Origin: an uncultured Porphyromonas sp.
GTDB taxonomy: Bacteria; Bacteroidota; Bacteroidia; Bacteroidales; Porphyromonadaceae
Direction: 5' to 3'
Length of the DNA stretch: 64,000 nucleotides
NCBI RefSeq assembly: GCF_905372525.1
Contig: NZ_CAJPPN010000004.1
Span: forward strand, 1-64,000
Position 1 is the first letter of the stretch. The number at the start of each line of letters is the position of its first letter. The notes under the pieces are model-generated. The model was given only the letters and a program-made list of their open reading frames with translations. It had not been told where the DNA came from and did not search any database. Positions 9,294 to 17,687 of the stretch are shown here, piece after piece. Position numbers and translations under genes: made by a program.

Positions 9294-9826
9294 CACCACC
9301 ACCGGCTATCTATATCCTGCCACCACCAGCTAGACTACACTACCACCACCAGCCAGACTACGCTATCTCCGCCAGCCAGACTACACTACCGTCACCGACC
9401 AGACTACCCTATCCACCACCGACCAGACGACGCTATCATACCGACCAGACTACCCTATCCACCACCGACCAGACTACCCTATCCACCACCGACCAGACGA
9501 CGCTACCATACCGGCCAGACTACCCTATCCACCACCGACCAGACTACACTACCGTCACCAGCCAGACGACCCTATCTCCGCCAGCTAGACTACGCTATCA
9601 CCACAGACCAGACAACCCTATCACCACCGGCTAGACGGCACTACCGCCACCGGCTAGACGACACTACCGCCACCGGCTAGACGGCACTACCGCCACCGGC
9701 TAGACGACACTACCAGCACCGACCCTACCACCGGCTAGACGACACTATCACCACCGACCAGGCGCCCCATCACCGGCTAGGCTACACTACCATCACCGAC
9801 CCTACCGTCGGCTAGACTACCCACTA
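9294..9826. repeat. 23-bp tandem repeat array, about 23 units
   Basis: The units are close to CACCGGCTAGACGACACTAC plus three variable bases. In the best stretch (about 9640-9720) four units follow at an exact 23-bp step. Variation is concentrated at a few positions (GRC, TAG/CAG, GAC/GGC). There are no unique spacers, so it is not CRISPR. It is non-coding on both strands. Confidence 0.85.
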
Positions 9827-10001
9827 CTAGCCCTACCTGCCTACGACTATAGCACTCCCGCGCCTAGTGCTATATATGAGCTATCCTACCCTATGCATAC
9901 TACTCCCCGACCTAGCTCGACCTAGTCCTGCATAGCCCATACTGACCTAGTCCTATATGAGCTAGCCCGACCTAGCTATCTTGGGGGAGGACTTCGCAGG
10001 C

Positions 10002-10038
10002 TGCCTTATTGGTCTTATTGGTCTTATTGGTCTTATTG
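10002..10038. repeat. 9-bp tandem repeat (CTTATTGGT)n
   Basis: Nearly four head-to-tail copies of CTTATTGGT. It belongs to the right end of the repeat element described for 9110-10095. Confidence 0.85.
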
Positions 10039-10152
10039 CACCTAAGACCTATTGGGCTCATCCCCTATACTACCCTACCCCTATACCCGCCATCACGGCT
10101 ATTCCGAGAGGGCTCATACACTAGATATAATATACCCTCGGGTGGACTAGTA

Positions 10153-10195
10153 AACATCGTCCCCGTCACCTTACATAGGTGACGGGGACGATGTT
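10153..10195. repeat. 18-bp palindrome with TTACATA loop (dispersed family, copy 1)
   Basis: A perfect 18-bp inverted repeat (10153-10170 with 10178-10195) surrounds the heptamer TTACATA. The core CACC-TTACATA-GGTG recurs at 46337-46353 (inverted) and 52054-52076. Here it lies 69 bp past the tadA stop and could also end that transcript, although no T-run follows. Confidence 0.85.
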
Positions 10196-10263
10196 ACCGA
10201 GAAGCCCGCTACGAGGCGGGTTGGCAAGGGGTGCAAATGGGTGGGGAGAAAGCCCTACAGGCG

Positions 10264-10716
10264 CTAGCGGCGAGACTGGAAGAAGCGCTGCATGAGCGCT
10301 CGGGCTTCGTCCTCGAGGAGCCCTCGGTCGAGGCGAACGCCTCGGGGAAAGAGCTTCGGAGCGTGAAGGAGGTAGCCGAACTTCGGTTCGCCTGCCCCAT
10401 AAACAACACGCTCTACCCGAGACCAAAAGAGGGCACCTGCACACATCGTACAGGGCTCGATCGTCACGTAGAGCGTACATCCCTGGAGGTACTTCCCCCC
10501 GAGGGCTTCGGTAGCAGAGGTGATGGCAAGGAGCTCGGCATGAGCCGTAGGGTCGCCGAGGCGCTCCACACTATTGTGAGCACGGGCGATCACTCGTCCA
10601 GCACAGACGACGACGGCGCCGATGGGGATCTCTCCCTCCTCGTAGGCTTGCTCAGCCTCCTCTAGGGCCAGGCGCATATAGCGCTCTTCCTCGGGTGTGT
10701 AGGTCATGGTCTGCAC
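10264..10716 (-). CDS. tadA: tRNA adenosine(34) deaminase TadA
   Basis: A 150-residue member of the cytidine-deaminase fold that makes inosine at the wobble position of tRNA-Arg(ACG). The zinc and proton-shuttle motif is HAE (in PTAHAELLAI, about residue 59). The second zinc motif is PCTMC (in EPCTMCAGAL, about 88). The N-terminus YMRLALEEAEQAYEEGEIPIGAV is the usual TadA opening. The length is normal. The start overlaps the end of the small upstream gene by 13 bp, so the two are translated from one mRNA. Confidence 0.95.
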   Translation of the reverse strand: MQTMTYTPEEERYMRLALEEAEQAYEEGEIPIGAVVVCAGRVIARAHNSVERLGDPTAHAELLAITSATEALGGKYLQGCTLYVTIEPCTMCAGALFWSRVERVVYGAGEPKFGYLLHAPKLFPRGVRLDRGLLEDEARALMQRFFQSRR

Positions 10717-10928
10717 ATCTCCTCCTCGCCGAAGAGCATCGGGGCATTGCGCTCATGCTCCCGCAGCACCTCTGAGATGATCACGGAGCGGAGCCAACTG
10801 GAGCGGTTGGTGATATGGTGCTGGGAGCAGTGATCGAGGATCGCTTTGTACTCCCGATCGTTGAGAAGGACATTCAGGCAGTGCCTTCGCCTCTCGGGGG
10901 GAGGGGCAGTACGACGCTTCTTGGCCAT
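10704..10928 (-). CDS. small basic protein, ribbon-helix-helix-like
   Basis: A 74-residue protein with a basic N-terminus (MAKKRRTAPPPERRRHCLNV) followed by a strand-helix-helix pattern (NVLLNDREYKAILDHC ... NRSSWLRSVIISEVL). This looks like a ribbon-helix-helix or MobC-like DNA-binding fold, although I cannot name a family. It overlaps tadA by 13 bp, which suggests coupled translation. A regulator or nucleic-acid-binding role is inference only. Confidence 0.65.
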   Translation of the reverse strand: MAKKRRTAPPPERRRHCLNVLLNDREYKAILDHCSQHHITNRSSWLRSVIISEVLREHERNAPMLFGEEEMCRP

Positions 10929-11116
10929 GGAGATAAGAAAGACAAATCAGGGGAAGGAGAGGGGGCAGAATGAACGGCGAAGGGGAGGAGGCTGGGGGCA
11001 GTAATGGTAGGGTGGAGCGCCCAAAGAGGGGCGGAACGAAGGGCTACGCTCCCGATGGGGACAAGCTTGCGGGCTACGGGAAGGAGCCCGTGGAAGTGAG
11101 GGGAGAGGTGTCCCGC

Positions 11117-11998
11117 CTAGGCAGGGACGATCACCTGCAGGGCTCGGTGGTGCAGGCTGACTCGGAGCGTCGTACCCAACTCGAGAGGCTCACCATCGAC
11201 GTGCACGGGGCCGGGCTGGCTCCGCTCGATACAGACCTGAGTCGTCTTCTGGGCGCTGTAGTACTTGTTTCCCCCGAGGCGCCGACGCATCAGATCCCCG
11301 AGTACGATGGGAGCCTCTATAGGACTGAAGGGGCGGATGAGGACGAGGTCGAGGAGGCCGTCACTAAGGTCTGCCTCGGGAGCGATGTAGGCATTGTTGC
11401 CATACTGCGAAGCATTGGCTACGACGAGGACAAAGGCTTCGGTCTCTAGTGTCTCTTCCCCTTCGCCCAGAGTCACCCGATAGGTGTCGGGGCTAAAGCG
11501 AGCGTATTCCCTGATCATCGTCTGCAGGTAGGTCACGGGGCCTCGGGTACCTGCCTCGGCGAACTGCTTGCTGACCGCAGCGTCGAAGCCCATCCCGCAG
11601 GTGCAGAAGAAGGGGATCCCCTCCACCTCGCAGCAGTCGATGGCGATACGTCGCCCCGAGACGAGCGCCTTGATTGCTCCGTCAGTGGACATGGAGAGGC
11701 CGACAGCACGTGCTAGGCCGTTACCCGAGCCCTTGGGAAGGATGCCTAGGGCGGTATCGGTATGCCTCAGGGCACGGGCGACCTCGTTCACTGTACCATC
11801 ACCCCCTACAGCTATGACGTGGTCGTAGCCCTCGCTAGCCGCACGGCGAGCGAGCTCGTAGCCGTGCCCCGCCTCCTTGGTGTAGGTGAGGAAGAGCTCA
11901 TAGGGGAGGTCGGAGTAGGCACGCCCGAGGAGCTCGGGCAGGCTCTTCTTGGAGCCTGTACCCGAGATGGGGTTGATGATGGCCAGTGCCTTCTTCAT
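11117..11998 (-). CDS. diacylglycerol kinase family lipid kinase (YegS/DgkB-like)
   Basis: A 293-residue cytoplasmic lipid kinase. The N-terminus KKALAIINPISGTGSK carries the N-P-x-S-G motif, and the nucleotide-binding GGDGTVNE signature is near residues 65-72. Gly-rich GILPKGSGNGLARAVG and the C-terminal D-G-x-L segment (LSDGLLDLVLI) complete the family pattern. The start overlaps the queF stop by 4 bp, so the two are co-translated. Whether the substrate is diacylglycerol, a sphingolipid or another lipid cannot be told; sphingolipid-making Bacteroidetes make the latter possible. Confidence 0.88.
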   Translation of the reverse strand: MKKALAIINPISGTGSKKSLPELLGRAYSDLPYELFLTYTKEAGHGYELARRAASEGYDHVIAVGGDGTVNEVARALRHTDTALGILPKGSGNGLARAVGLSMSTDGAIKALVSGRRIAIDCCEVEGIPFFCTCGMGFDAAVSKQFAEAGTRGPVTYLQTMIREYARFSPDTYRVTLGEGEETLETEAFVLVVANASQYGNNAYIAPEADLSDGLLDLVLIRPFSPIEAPIVLGDLMRRRLGGNKYYSAQKTTQVCIERSQPGPVHVDGEPLELGTTLRVSLHHRALQVIVPA

Positions 11999-12465
11999 CG
12001 TACGGGGTAGGAGGCTAGGCGTTGGGCGGCCAGCTCCTCGTACTTCGTGCCGGGGCGACCATAGTTGCAGAAGGGGAGGATGCTAATCCCTCCTCGGGGG
12101 GTAAAGTCCCCGAGGACCTCGATGTAGCGAGGGTTCATCAGCTGGATCAGATCCTTCATGATGATATTCACACAGTCCTCGTGGAAGGCACCGTGATTGC
12201 GGAAGCTGAAGAGGTAGAGCTTGAGGCTCTTGCTCTCAACCATCTTCACGTCGGGGATGTAGCTGATGTGTATGGTCGCGTAGTCGGGCTGCCCGGTGAT
12301 GGGGCAGAGGCTAGTGAACTCGGGGCAGTGGAAGCGCACCCAGTAGTCCCCCTCCTGATGCTTGTTGGTGAAGGCCTCGAGCACCTCGGGGGCATAGTCC
12401 TGCCGGTACTCGGTCTTGCGCCCGAGGATGGAGAGTTCGTTCTCGCCGTCTCTGATACTTGCCAT
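11995..12465 (-). CDS. queF: NADPH-dependent 7-cyano-7-deazaguanine reductase QueF
   Basis: A 156-residue unimodular QueF that reduces preQ0 to preQ1 in queuosine synthesis. The thioimide-forming Cys is in FTSLCPITGQPDYA (about residue 52). The NADPH-binding QueF motif is ESKSLKLYL and the acidic/His segment is HEDCVN. The length is that of the YkvM-type enzyme. It sits 31 bp downstream of proS and overlaps the lipid kinase by 4 bp. tadA, another tRNA-wobble modification gene, lies in the same run. Confidence 0.95.
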   Translation of the reverse strand: MASIRDGENELSILGRKTEYRQDYAPEVLEAFTNKHQEGDYWVRFHCPEFTSLCPITGQPDYATIHISYIPDVKMVESKSLKLYLFSFRNHGAFHEDCVNIIMKDLIQLMNPRYIEVLGDFTPRGGISILPFCNYGRPGTKYEELAAQRLASYPVR

Positions 12466-12496
12466 AGTGATCTGATGGGTCTAGGGATGGGGGTGA

Positions 12497-13975
12497 TTAG
12501 TAAGCACGGGCGAAGAGGACACGCTGGGCAGAGGGCTTGCCAGTGACCATACACTTGCCTGGGGTCTTGTCGCCGAGGAGGGGGATACAGCGGATAGTGG
12601 CCTTGGTCTCAGCCTTGATCTTCTCCTCGGTCTCGGGCGTACCATCCCAATGGGCGAGGATGAAGCCACCCTCCTCGATCTTCTCCTTGAACTCCTCGTA
12701 GCTGTCTACCGTGATCGTATGCTGCTCTCTGTAGTCGAGCGCCTTCTGGTAGATATTGGCTTGGATGTCGTCTAGGAGCTGAGCGACGTGGTCTGCAATC
12801 CCTTCGTAGGGGAGGGTCTCCTTGGTGAGGGTATCACGGCGGGCGACCTCGATCGTACCCTGCTCCATGTCTCGTCCACCGAGGGCGAGACGTACGGGTA
12901 CCCCCTTGAGCTCATATTCGGAGAACTTCCAGCCGGGCTTCTTATTATCGGCATCGTCGTAGCGCACGCTGATGCCACGACTCTTCAGCTCACTGATTAG
13001 GGGCTGGATATAGCGGGTGATCTCATCACGCTGCTCTAGGCTCTTGTAGATGGGGATGATGACGACCTGATAGGGGGCGAGCTTCGGGGGGAGGACAAGA
13101 CCGTTGTCATCCGAGTGGCTCATAATGAGCGCACCCATGAGGCGGGTAGATACCCCCCAGGAGGTAGCCCAGACGAGCTCCTGCTGTCCCTCCTTGTTGG
13201 TGAAGGTGACGTCAAAGGCCTTGGCGAAGTTCTGCCCGAGGAAGTGTGACGTCCCACTCTGTAGCGCCTTGCCATCCTGCATCAGCGCCTCGATGGTATA
13301 GGTCTCTACGGCACCGGCGAAGCGCTCGTTGGCACTCTTTACCCCGACGTGCACGGGTACCGCCATATAGTTGCGAGCGAAGTCTGCATAGACATTCACC
13401 ATACGCATCGCTTCCTCCTCGGCCTCGGCCTGGGTAGCATGTGCCGTATGGCCCTCCTGCCAGAGGAACTCTGCTGTGCGTAGGAAGAGACGGGTACGCA
13501 TCTCCCAGCGTACGACGTTCGCCCACTGATTGCATAGGATAGGGAGGTCACGCCAGGACTGGATCCAGCCCTTGTACGTATTCCAGATGATCGTCTCTGA
13601 GGTAGGGCGCACGATGAGCTCCTCCTCTAGGCGAGCCTCGGGATCGACGACGACACCCCCATCGGGGCTGGTCTTCAGACGGTAGTGGGTCACGACAGCG
13701 CACTCCTTGGCGAAGCCCTCGACGTGGTCAGCTTCACGGCTTAGGAAGCTCTTCGGGATAAAGAGCGGGAAGTAAGCGTTAGAGTGTCCCGTCTCCTTAA
13801 ACATATCATCCAGCTGACGCTGCATCTTCTCCCATATAGCGTAGCCATAGGGTTTGATGACCATACAGCCACGTACCGCTGAGCTCTCGGCCAGATCAGC
13901 CTTGATCACTAGGTCTTGGTACCACTGTGAGTAGTCCACACTGCGAGGGGTAAGCTCCTTGAGTTCCTTTGCCAT
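12497..13975 (-). CDS. proS: prolyl-tRNA synthetase
   Basis: A 492-residue class II synthetase of the short archaeal/eukaryal type that attaches proline to tRNA-Pro. It shows the class II core (SAVRGCMVIKPYGYAIWE, VRPTSETIIW, and RWEMRTRLFLRTAEFLWQEGH) and the anticodon-binding and C-terminal zinc-type domains. The open frame extends to a GTG at 14014, but that codon lies inside the -7 promoter box at 14014-14021. MAKELKELTPRS at 13975 is therefore the likely start. It leads an apparent run proS-queF-lipid kinase, perhaps continuing to tadA. Confidence 0.95.
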   Translation of the reverse strand: MAKELKELTPRSVDYSQWYQDLVIKADLAESSAVRGCMVIKPYGYAIWEKMQRQLDDMFKETGHSNAYFPLFIPKSFLSREADHVEGFAKECAVVTHYRLKTSPDGGVVVDPEARLEEELIVRPTSETIIWNTYKGWIQSWRDLPILCNQWANVVRWEMRTRLFLRTAEFLWQEGHTAHATQAEAEEEAMRMVNVYADFARNYMAVPVHVGVKSANERFAGAVETYTIEALMQDGKALQSGTSHFLGQNFAKAFDVTFTNKEGQQELVWATSWGVSTRLMGALIMSHSDDNGLVLPPKLAPYQVVIIPIYKSLEQRDEITRYIQPLISELKSRGISVRYDDADNKKPGWKFSEYELKGVPVRLALGGRDMEQGTIEVARRDTLTKETLPYEGIADHVAQLLDDIQANIYQKALDYREQHTITVDSYEEFKEKIEEGGFILAHWDGTPETEEKIKAETKATIRCIPLLGDKTPGKCMVTGKPSAQRVLFARAY

Positions 13976-14013
13976 TATTGTCTTAGATGTCTTATCTATG
14001 TTACTTTGAGTCA

Positions 14014-14021
14014 CAAAGGTA
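14014..14021 (-). promoter_or_regulatory. -7 box of proS (TACCTTTG)
   Basis: The minus strand reads TACCTTTG, a full match to TAnnTTTG, 38 bp upstream of the proS ATG. It rules out the more upstream GTG as the start codon. Confidence 0.65.
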
Positions 14022-14077
14022 CAAAAAGCCTTAGAAAGCCCCTTAGGAGCACACCTCTCCCCATCCCCCCCTCAGAC

Positions 14078-14430
14078 CAGGGCCGACGCATGATCTCGCT
14101 CGCACACTCCTGCCCTTGGATCTTCGGGGGTATCATTTCATATCCCAGGGAGCCTTAGCCCATCACTAGAGATCCTACGTAATTATCCCCAAGGAATAGA
14201 CCTACAAGCAAGCCCTAGAGGGGAGATACTTAGAGCGCACTTGTGTACACGCGTGTATACTGTTGTGTACACGTGGGTATACAGTAGTGTACACACGTGT
14301 ATACTCACCCCTCCTAGGTAGGAGGTATTCGCTGGGTATATCTAGCCTAGGACACGGATACTTCTATCTTCGGCGTGTACTCCCTCACGACCTTGCCCTC
14401 GCACTATAGTGATTTCATGCGTCAGCCCTG
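14078..14430 (-). mobile_element. MITE copy A with 16-bp TIRs and 10-bp target duplication
   Basis: A 353-bp non-coding element. Its ends are CAGGGCCGACGCATGA at 14078-14093 and the near-complement TCATGCGTCAGCCCTG at 14415-14430. The flanks CCCCTCAGAC (14068-14077) and CCCCTCGGGC (14431-14440) match at 8 of 10 positions, like an aged target duplication. It is about 85% identical by eye, end to end, to the reverse complement of 46553-46904. It carries three palindromic iterons (14235-14298). No transposase frame is present, so it would need one in trans. Confidence 0.85.
14235..14298. repeat. three 18-bp palindromic iterons at 22-bp pitch (in MITE A)
   Basis: The order is GTGTACACGCGTGTATAC, spacer TGTT, GTGTACACGTGGGTATAC, spacer AGTA, GTGTACACACGTGTATAC. 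Each unit is a near-palindrome of the form GTRTACACGCGTGTAYAC. The coordinates are approximate by one or two bases. The same triplet occurs in MITEs B and C. Confidence 0.85.
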
Positions 14431-14559
14431 CCCCTCGGGCACACACATCCCCTAGAGCAGTCCCCAAAGACGGCATATTTACACACTTAGCGCCTCAGAG
14501 CGTGGAGAGGTAGGAGAAAAAAGCTTAATTTCGTAGCGCATTATTAGAAAGATTGCTGC

Positions 14560-17500
14560 ATGAAGATTAAATCATTCGTGTTCGTGCTCCTCCTTCTCCT
14601 CTCGGGGATGGATACGTGGGCACAGACACTGCAAGTCGCGGGCAAGGTCACCGGAGTACGGCGTGAAGCCCTCGCAGGAGTGCAAATAACCATCCAAGGT
14701 ACAAGCCGAGGAACCAAAACAACCGACCAAGGGCTATACATCATCGAGCTAAACGAAGGGCAAGCACTAGAGTTCGCCCTTCGTGGCTACAGCCGTCGCA
14801 TCGTCGTGCCCACGGGGCGCACCCTAGACGTACAGCTGAGCCTAGATAGCCTCCGCCACACCACCCCTACGGACACCACCGCCACAGCCCCCGCCGAGGA
14901 GATGACCCTCTCCACCGGCTCCCGTGGTGCGACCTCCATCCTGGGCAGTGCCAAGCCCCTCTGGGTACTCAATGGGGTGATCCTCGGTAGTGACTATGGT
15001 AGCATCGAAGACTTCATCGGGGCCAATGCCAAGCAGGTCGTCGCCGCCAAGGTCCCGGGGCTCAGCATCGACAATATAGAGCGCGTACGCATCCTGACGA
15101 GCTCCACCGAGACCTCCGCCTACGGCCCGAGGGGGATTGCAGGGGTCATCGAGATCACCTCCAAGCAGGGCTCGGGGGGCTCTCAGTCACTCAACTACTC
15201 GGGGGAGTTCACCTGGCGCCCTATCCCCTCCTACAACAATATCAATATCATGAACTCGCAGCAGCACGTATCCCTCATACAGGATATGGTAGACGCTGGC
15301 CTCTTCCCTATCCATGAGATGGGGACGAAGAAGGATCTAGGGCTCATCGGACAGATGTATGAGCTCTTCGGGAAGACCGACGCCTCGGGCAACCCCCTGC
15401 TGACGAATGACGTCGCCTCTCGTGCGGCATTCCTCCGTGCAGCTGAGCGCAGGAATACCGATTGGTTCAAGGAGCTCTATCAGAACTCGATCATACACCA
15501 GCACACCCTCAGCTTCAACGGGGGGACGAGCAGGACCAACTTCTTTGCCTCACTGACTGCCCGTGTAGACCCAGGCTGGACCATCGCCGACAAGGCCAAT
15601 ACCTACTCGGGGAATATCTCCGCCGACTACCGCCTCCTGCAGAACGTCCGTGTCGGGCTAAAGCTCATCGGGGAGTACGCTACGAGCGAGGAGTCTGGCG
15701 AGTCTCCCGTCAAGTATGCAGCTACGACCAGCCGAGCCCTCGCTCCCCGAGACTCCTACACACGGGACTACGTCCCCTTCAACATCTTCGACGAGCTGCG
15801 TGCCAACCGCAAGAACAAGACCCAGCAATATCTTTCTATCCAGGGCTCGATCGTCTGGGACGTGATGAAGCAGCTCAAGGCTTCCTTCGTCACCGACCTG
15901 AAGTACACGAATACCGTCACCTTCGCTGACAATACCGAGCAGTCCATCCTCGCCCGCTCCATGCGAGCCATGCAGTCTACTTATATACGTAGCAACAACA
16001 AGAACCTCTACACCGACCCAGACAATCCCTTTGCCCTCCCGATGTCCATCCTCCCCGAGGGAGGTATCAGGGAGAACAAGCTCCGACAGCGCTTCCTGAC
16101 CAGCTACAAGCTCAACCTAGACTACCACGAGACCTTTGGCCGTCATCAGCTACGAGCCCTAGGGGAGATCGGGGTAGACGTTGGCTCTACGGAGACGAAT
16201 ACGAACCTCAACTACGGTGTCCTCTTCGACCTCGGGGGGCAGGCCTACTTCATCCCCGAGGCCTTCAAGCGGCTCTACGAGAAGGGGAGCAACTACTACA
16301 CCATACAGAACGGTGTAGACAACAACGTAGACTTCCTCACGCAGGTCTCCTATAGCTACGACGAACGCTACTCGCTGGTCGGTCTTCTTCGCTTCGATGC
16401 CAGCAACAAGTTTGGCCCTTCGCGCTACATCCGTTGGCTCCCTACGTGGAATGTAGAGCTCGGGTGGGCTGTCCACAAGGAAGCCTTCTTCCCCAGCCTG
16501 CGCCCTCTCTCCTCCCTCTCCCTCAAGGTCTCCTATGGCCTGGTGGCGGACAACCCATCGGTCTCCAACTCCCTAGAGCGCATCTATGCCGACCTCCCCT
16601 GGAGACCCAACTCCAAGGAGATCGGGCTCACCATCAAGAACCTAGCGAACCACGGCCTGACCTATGAGAAGACGCGTACGCTGAGCTTCGTAGCCTCGGC
16701 CTCGGCCTTCAAGAACCGCATCTCGGCCACGGTAGACTGGTACACTCGTCGCAGCTATGACCTCGTCGGCCCCATCTACACACAGGGCGTCGGGGGTGAG
16801 GTAGACAAGCGGGGTAATGTGGCGGAGCTGAGCTCCTCGGGTCTACAGCTCCAGCTCATGTCCACTAACATCCGCACGAAGACCTTCACCTGGCAGACGG
16901 GCTTCTCCTACCTACATAAGACTAATCGTATCACCAAGCTACTCACTAGCCCCACAGTGAAGACGATGACGGACATCTCGGGCTTCTCCTATCAGGGCTA
17001 CCCGCTCTCCTCGGTCTTCTCTATTCCCTTCCTAGGGCTGACGGATCGGGGGATGCCTCGCCTCCTCAACGATCGTGGTGCGGAGACCCTCGGAGACTTC
17101 AACTTCCAGAGCACCGACGTCAGCTCGCTACGCTATAGTGGGACGCTGGTACCGACCGATCTCGGTTCCCTCACCAACATCCTCCGCTATGGAGGACTAG
17201 CCCTATCGATCAACCTCAGCTACCAGTTCGGAGCTGTCACACGTAGACGCTACATCACTCCGATGGATGACATCCGAGCTCTACCCCGTGACCTCGTCGA
17301 TCGTTGGGTACGTCCCGGGGATGAGGCCAAGACGAATATCCCCCGCATCCCCAGCAACTACGCTTACCAAGAATACGGGCGAGACAATATCACCAATGCC
17401 TATACGGCCTACAATCTCTCGGACGCACGGACAGCCAAGACGGACTTCGTGCGCCTCAAGGAGGTCTCCCTCGAATACACCTTCGCACGGCAGTTCCTCC

Positions 17501-17661
17501 GTCGCACCCCAGTGCGCAGTCTCTCTCTGAAGCTTCAGGCGCAGAACCTCATGCTCCTCTACTCGGACAGCCGTCTACGTGGCGACGACCCCGAGTACAT
17601 GTACCTATCCTCTATGGTACCGCCTAAGCAGCTGATCCTGACCCTACGTGTCGGGCTCTAA
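14560..17661 (+). CDS. SusC/RagA family TonB-dependent outer-membrane receptor
   Basis: A 1033-residue SusC-type transporter. The signal peptide ends near WAQ (about residue 22). A CarboxypepD_reg domain (about 25-95; VAGKVTGVRREALAGVQI) is followed by a plug domain (about 125-210) with ILTSSTETSAYGPRGIAGVIEI. The large barrel ends in LILTLRVGL. It forms the outer-membrane pore, with the SusD-like lipoprotein 26 bp downstream as its lid. A metallopeptidase and a DUF4302-type lipoprotein follow in the same direction. The imported substrate is not evident; the peptidase neighbour suggests peptide or protein ligands rather than a glycan. MITE A lies 130 bp upstream. Confidence 0.93.
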   Translation: MKIKSFVFVLLLLLSGMDTWAQTLQVAGKVTGVRREALAGVQITIQGTSRGTKTTDQGLYIIELNEGQALEFALRGYSRRIVVPTGRTLDVQLSLDSLRHTTPTDTTATAPAEEMTLSTGSRGATSILGSAKPLWVLNGVILGSDYGSIEDFIGANAKQVVAAKVPGLSIDNIERVRILTSSTETSAYGPRGIAGVIEITSKQGSGGSQSLNYSGEFTWRPIPSYNNINIMNSQQHVSLIQDMVDAGLFPIHEMGTKKDLGLIGQMYELFGKTDASGNPLLTNDVASRAAFLRAAERRNTDWFKELYQNSIIHQHTLSFNGGTSRTNFFASLTARVDPGWTIADKANTYSGNISADYRLLQNVRVGLKLIGEYATSEESGESPVKYAATTSRALAPRDSYTRDYVPFNIFDELRANRKNKTQQYLSIQGSIVWDVMKQLKASFVTDLKYTNTVTFADNTEQSILARSMRAMQSTYIRSNNKNLYTDPDNPFALPMSILPEGGIRENKLRQRFLTSYKLNLDYHETFGRHQLRALGEIGVDVGSTETNTNLNYGVLFDLGGQAYFIPEAFKRLYEKGSNYYTIQNGVDNNVDFLTQVSYSYDERYSLVGLLRFDASNKFGPSRYIRWLPTWNVELGWAVHKEAFFPSLRPLSSLSLKVSYGLVADNPSVSNSLERIYADLPWRPNSKEIGLTIKNLANHGLTYEKTRTLSFVASASAFKNRISATVDWYTRRSYDLVGPIYTQGVGGEVDKRGNVAELSSSGLQLQLMSTNIRTKTFTWQTGFSYLHKTNRITKLLTSPTVKTMTDISGFSYQGYPLSSVFSIPFLGLTDRGMPRLLNDRGAETLGDFNFQSTDVSSLRYSGTLVPTDLGSLTNILRYGGLALSINLSYQFGAVTRRRYITPMDDIRALPRDLVDRWVRPGDEAKTNIPRIPSNYAYQEYGRDNITNAYTAYNLSDARTAKTDFVRLKEVSLEYTFARQFLRRTPVRSLSLKLQAQNLMLLYSDSRLRGDDPEYMYLSSMVPPKQLILTLRVGL

Positions 17662-17687
17662 TCCTCACCCTCAGAAGGCTATCCCCT

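Larger units (their letters stand above)
9110..10095. repeat. about 1-kb non-coding tandem-repeat element with inverted low-complexity ends
   Basis: The left end (9110-9200) is a run of TATAGGGGC-like units followed by AATAAG/CCAATAGG words. The right end (10002-10090) carries the complementary words CTTATTGGT (nearly four tandem copies) and CCCCTATAC, so the ends form loose inverted repeats. Between them is a 23-bp tandem array (9294-9826) and a second set of GACCTAGTCCTATAT-like units (about 9850-9985). No open frame is present. This layout (tandem 'bricks' between leader and tail) recalls tandem-repeat MITEs reported in Porphyromonas gingivalis. I have not compared sequences. Confidence 0.65.

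Noticed and set aside
9294..9826. Regular short repeats suggesting a CRISPR array
   Set aside because: Units follow each other head to tail at 23 bp with no unique spacers, units vary along the array, and no cas gene is near.
10166..10480. 104-codon minus frame overlapping tadA
   Set aside because: It is a shadow of tadA in another frame and runs into a palindromic repeat.
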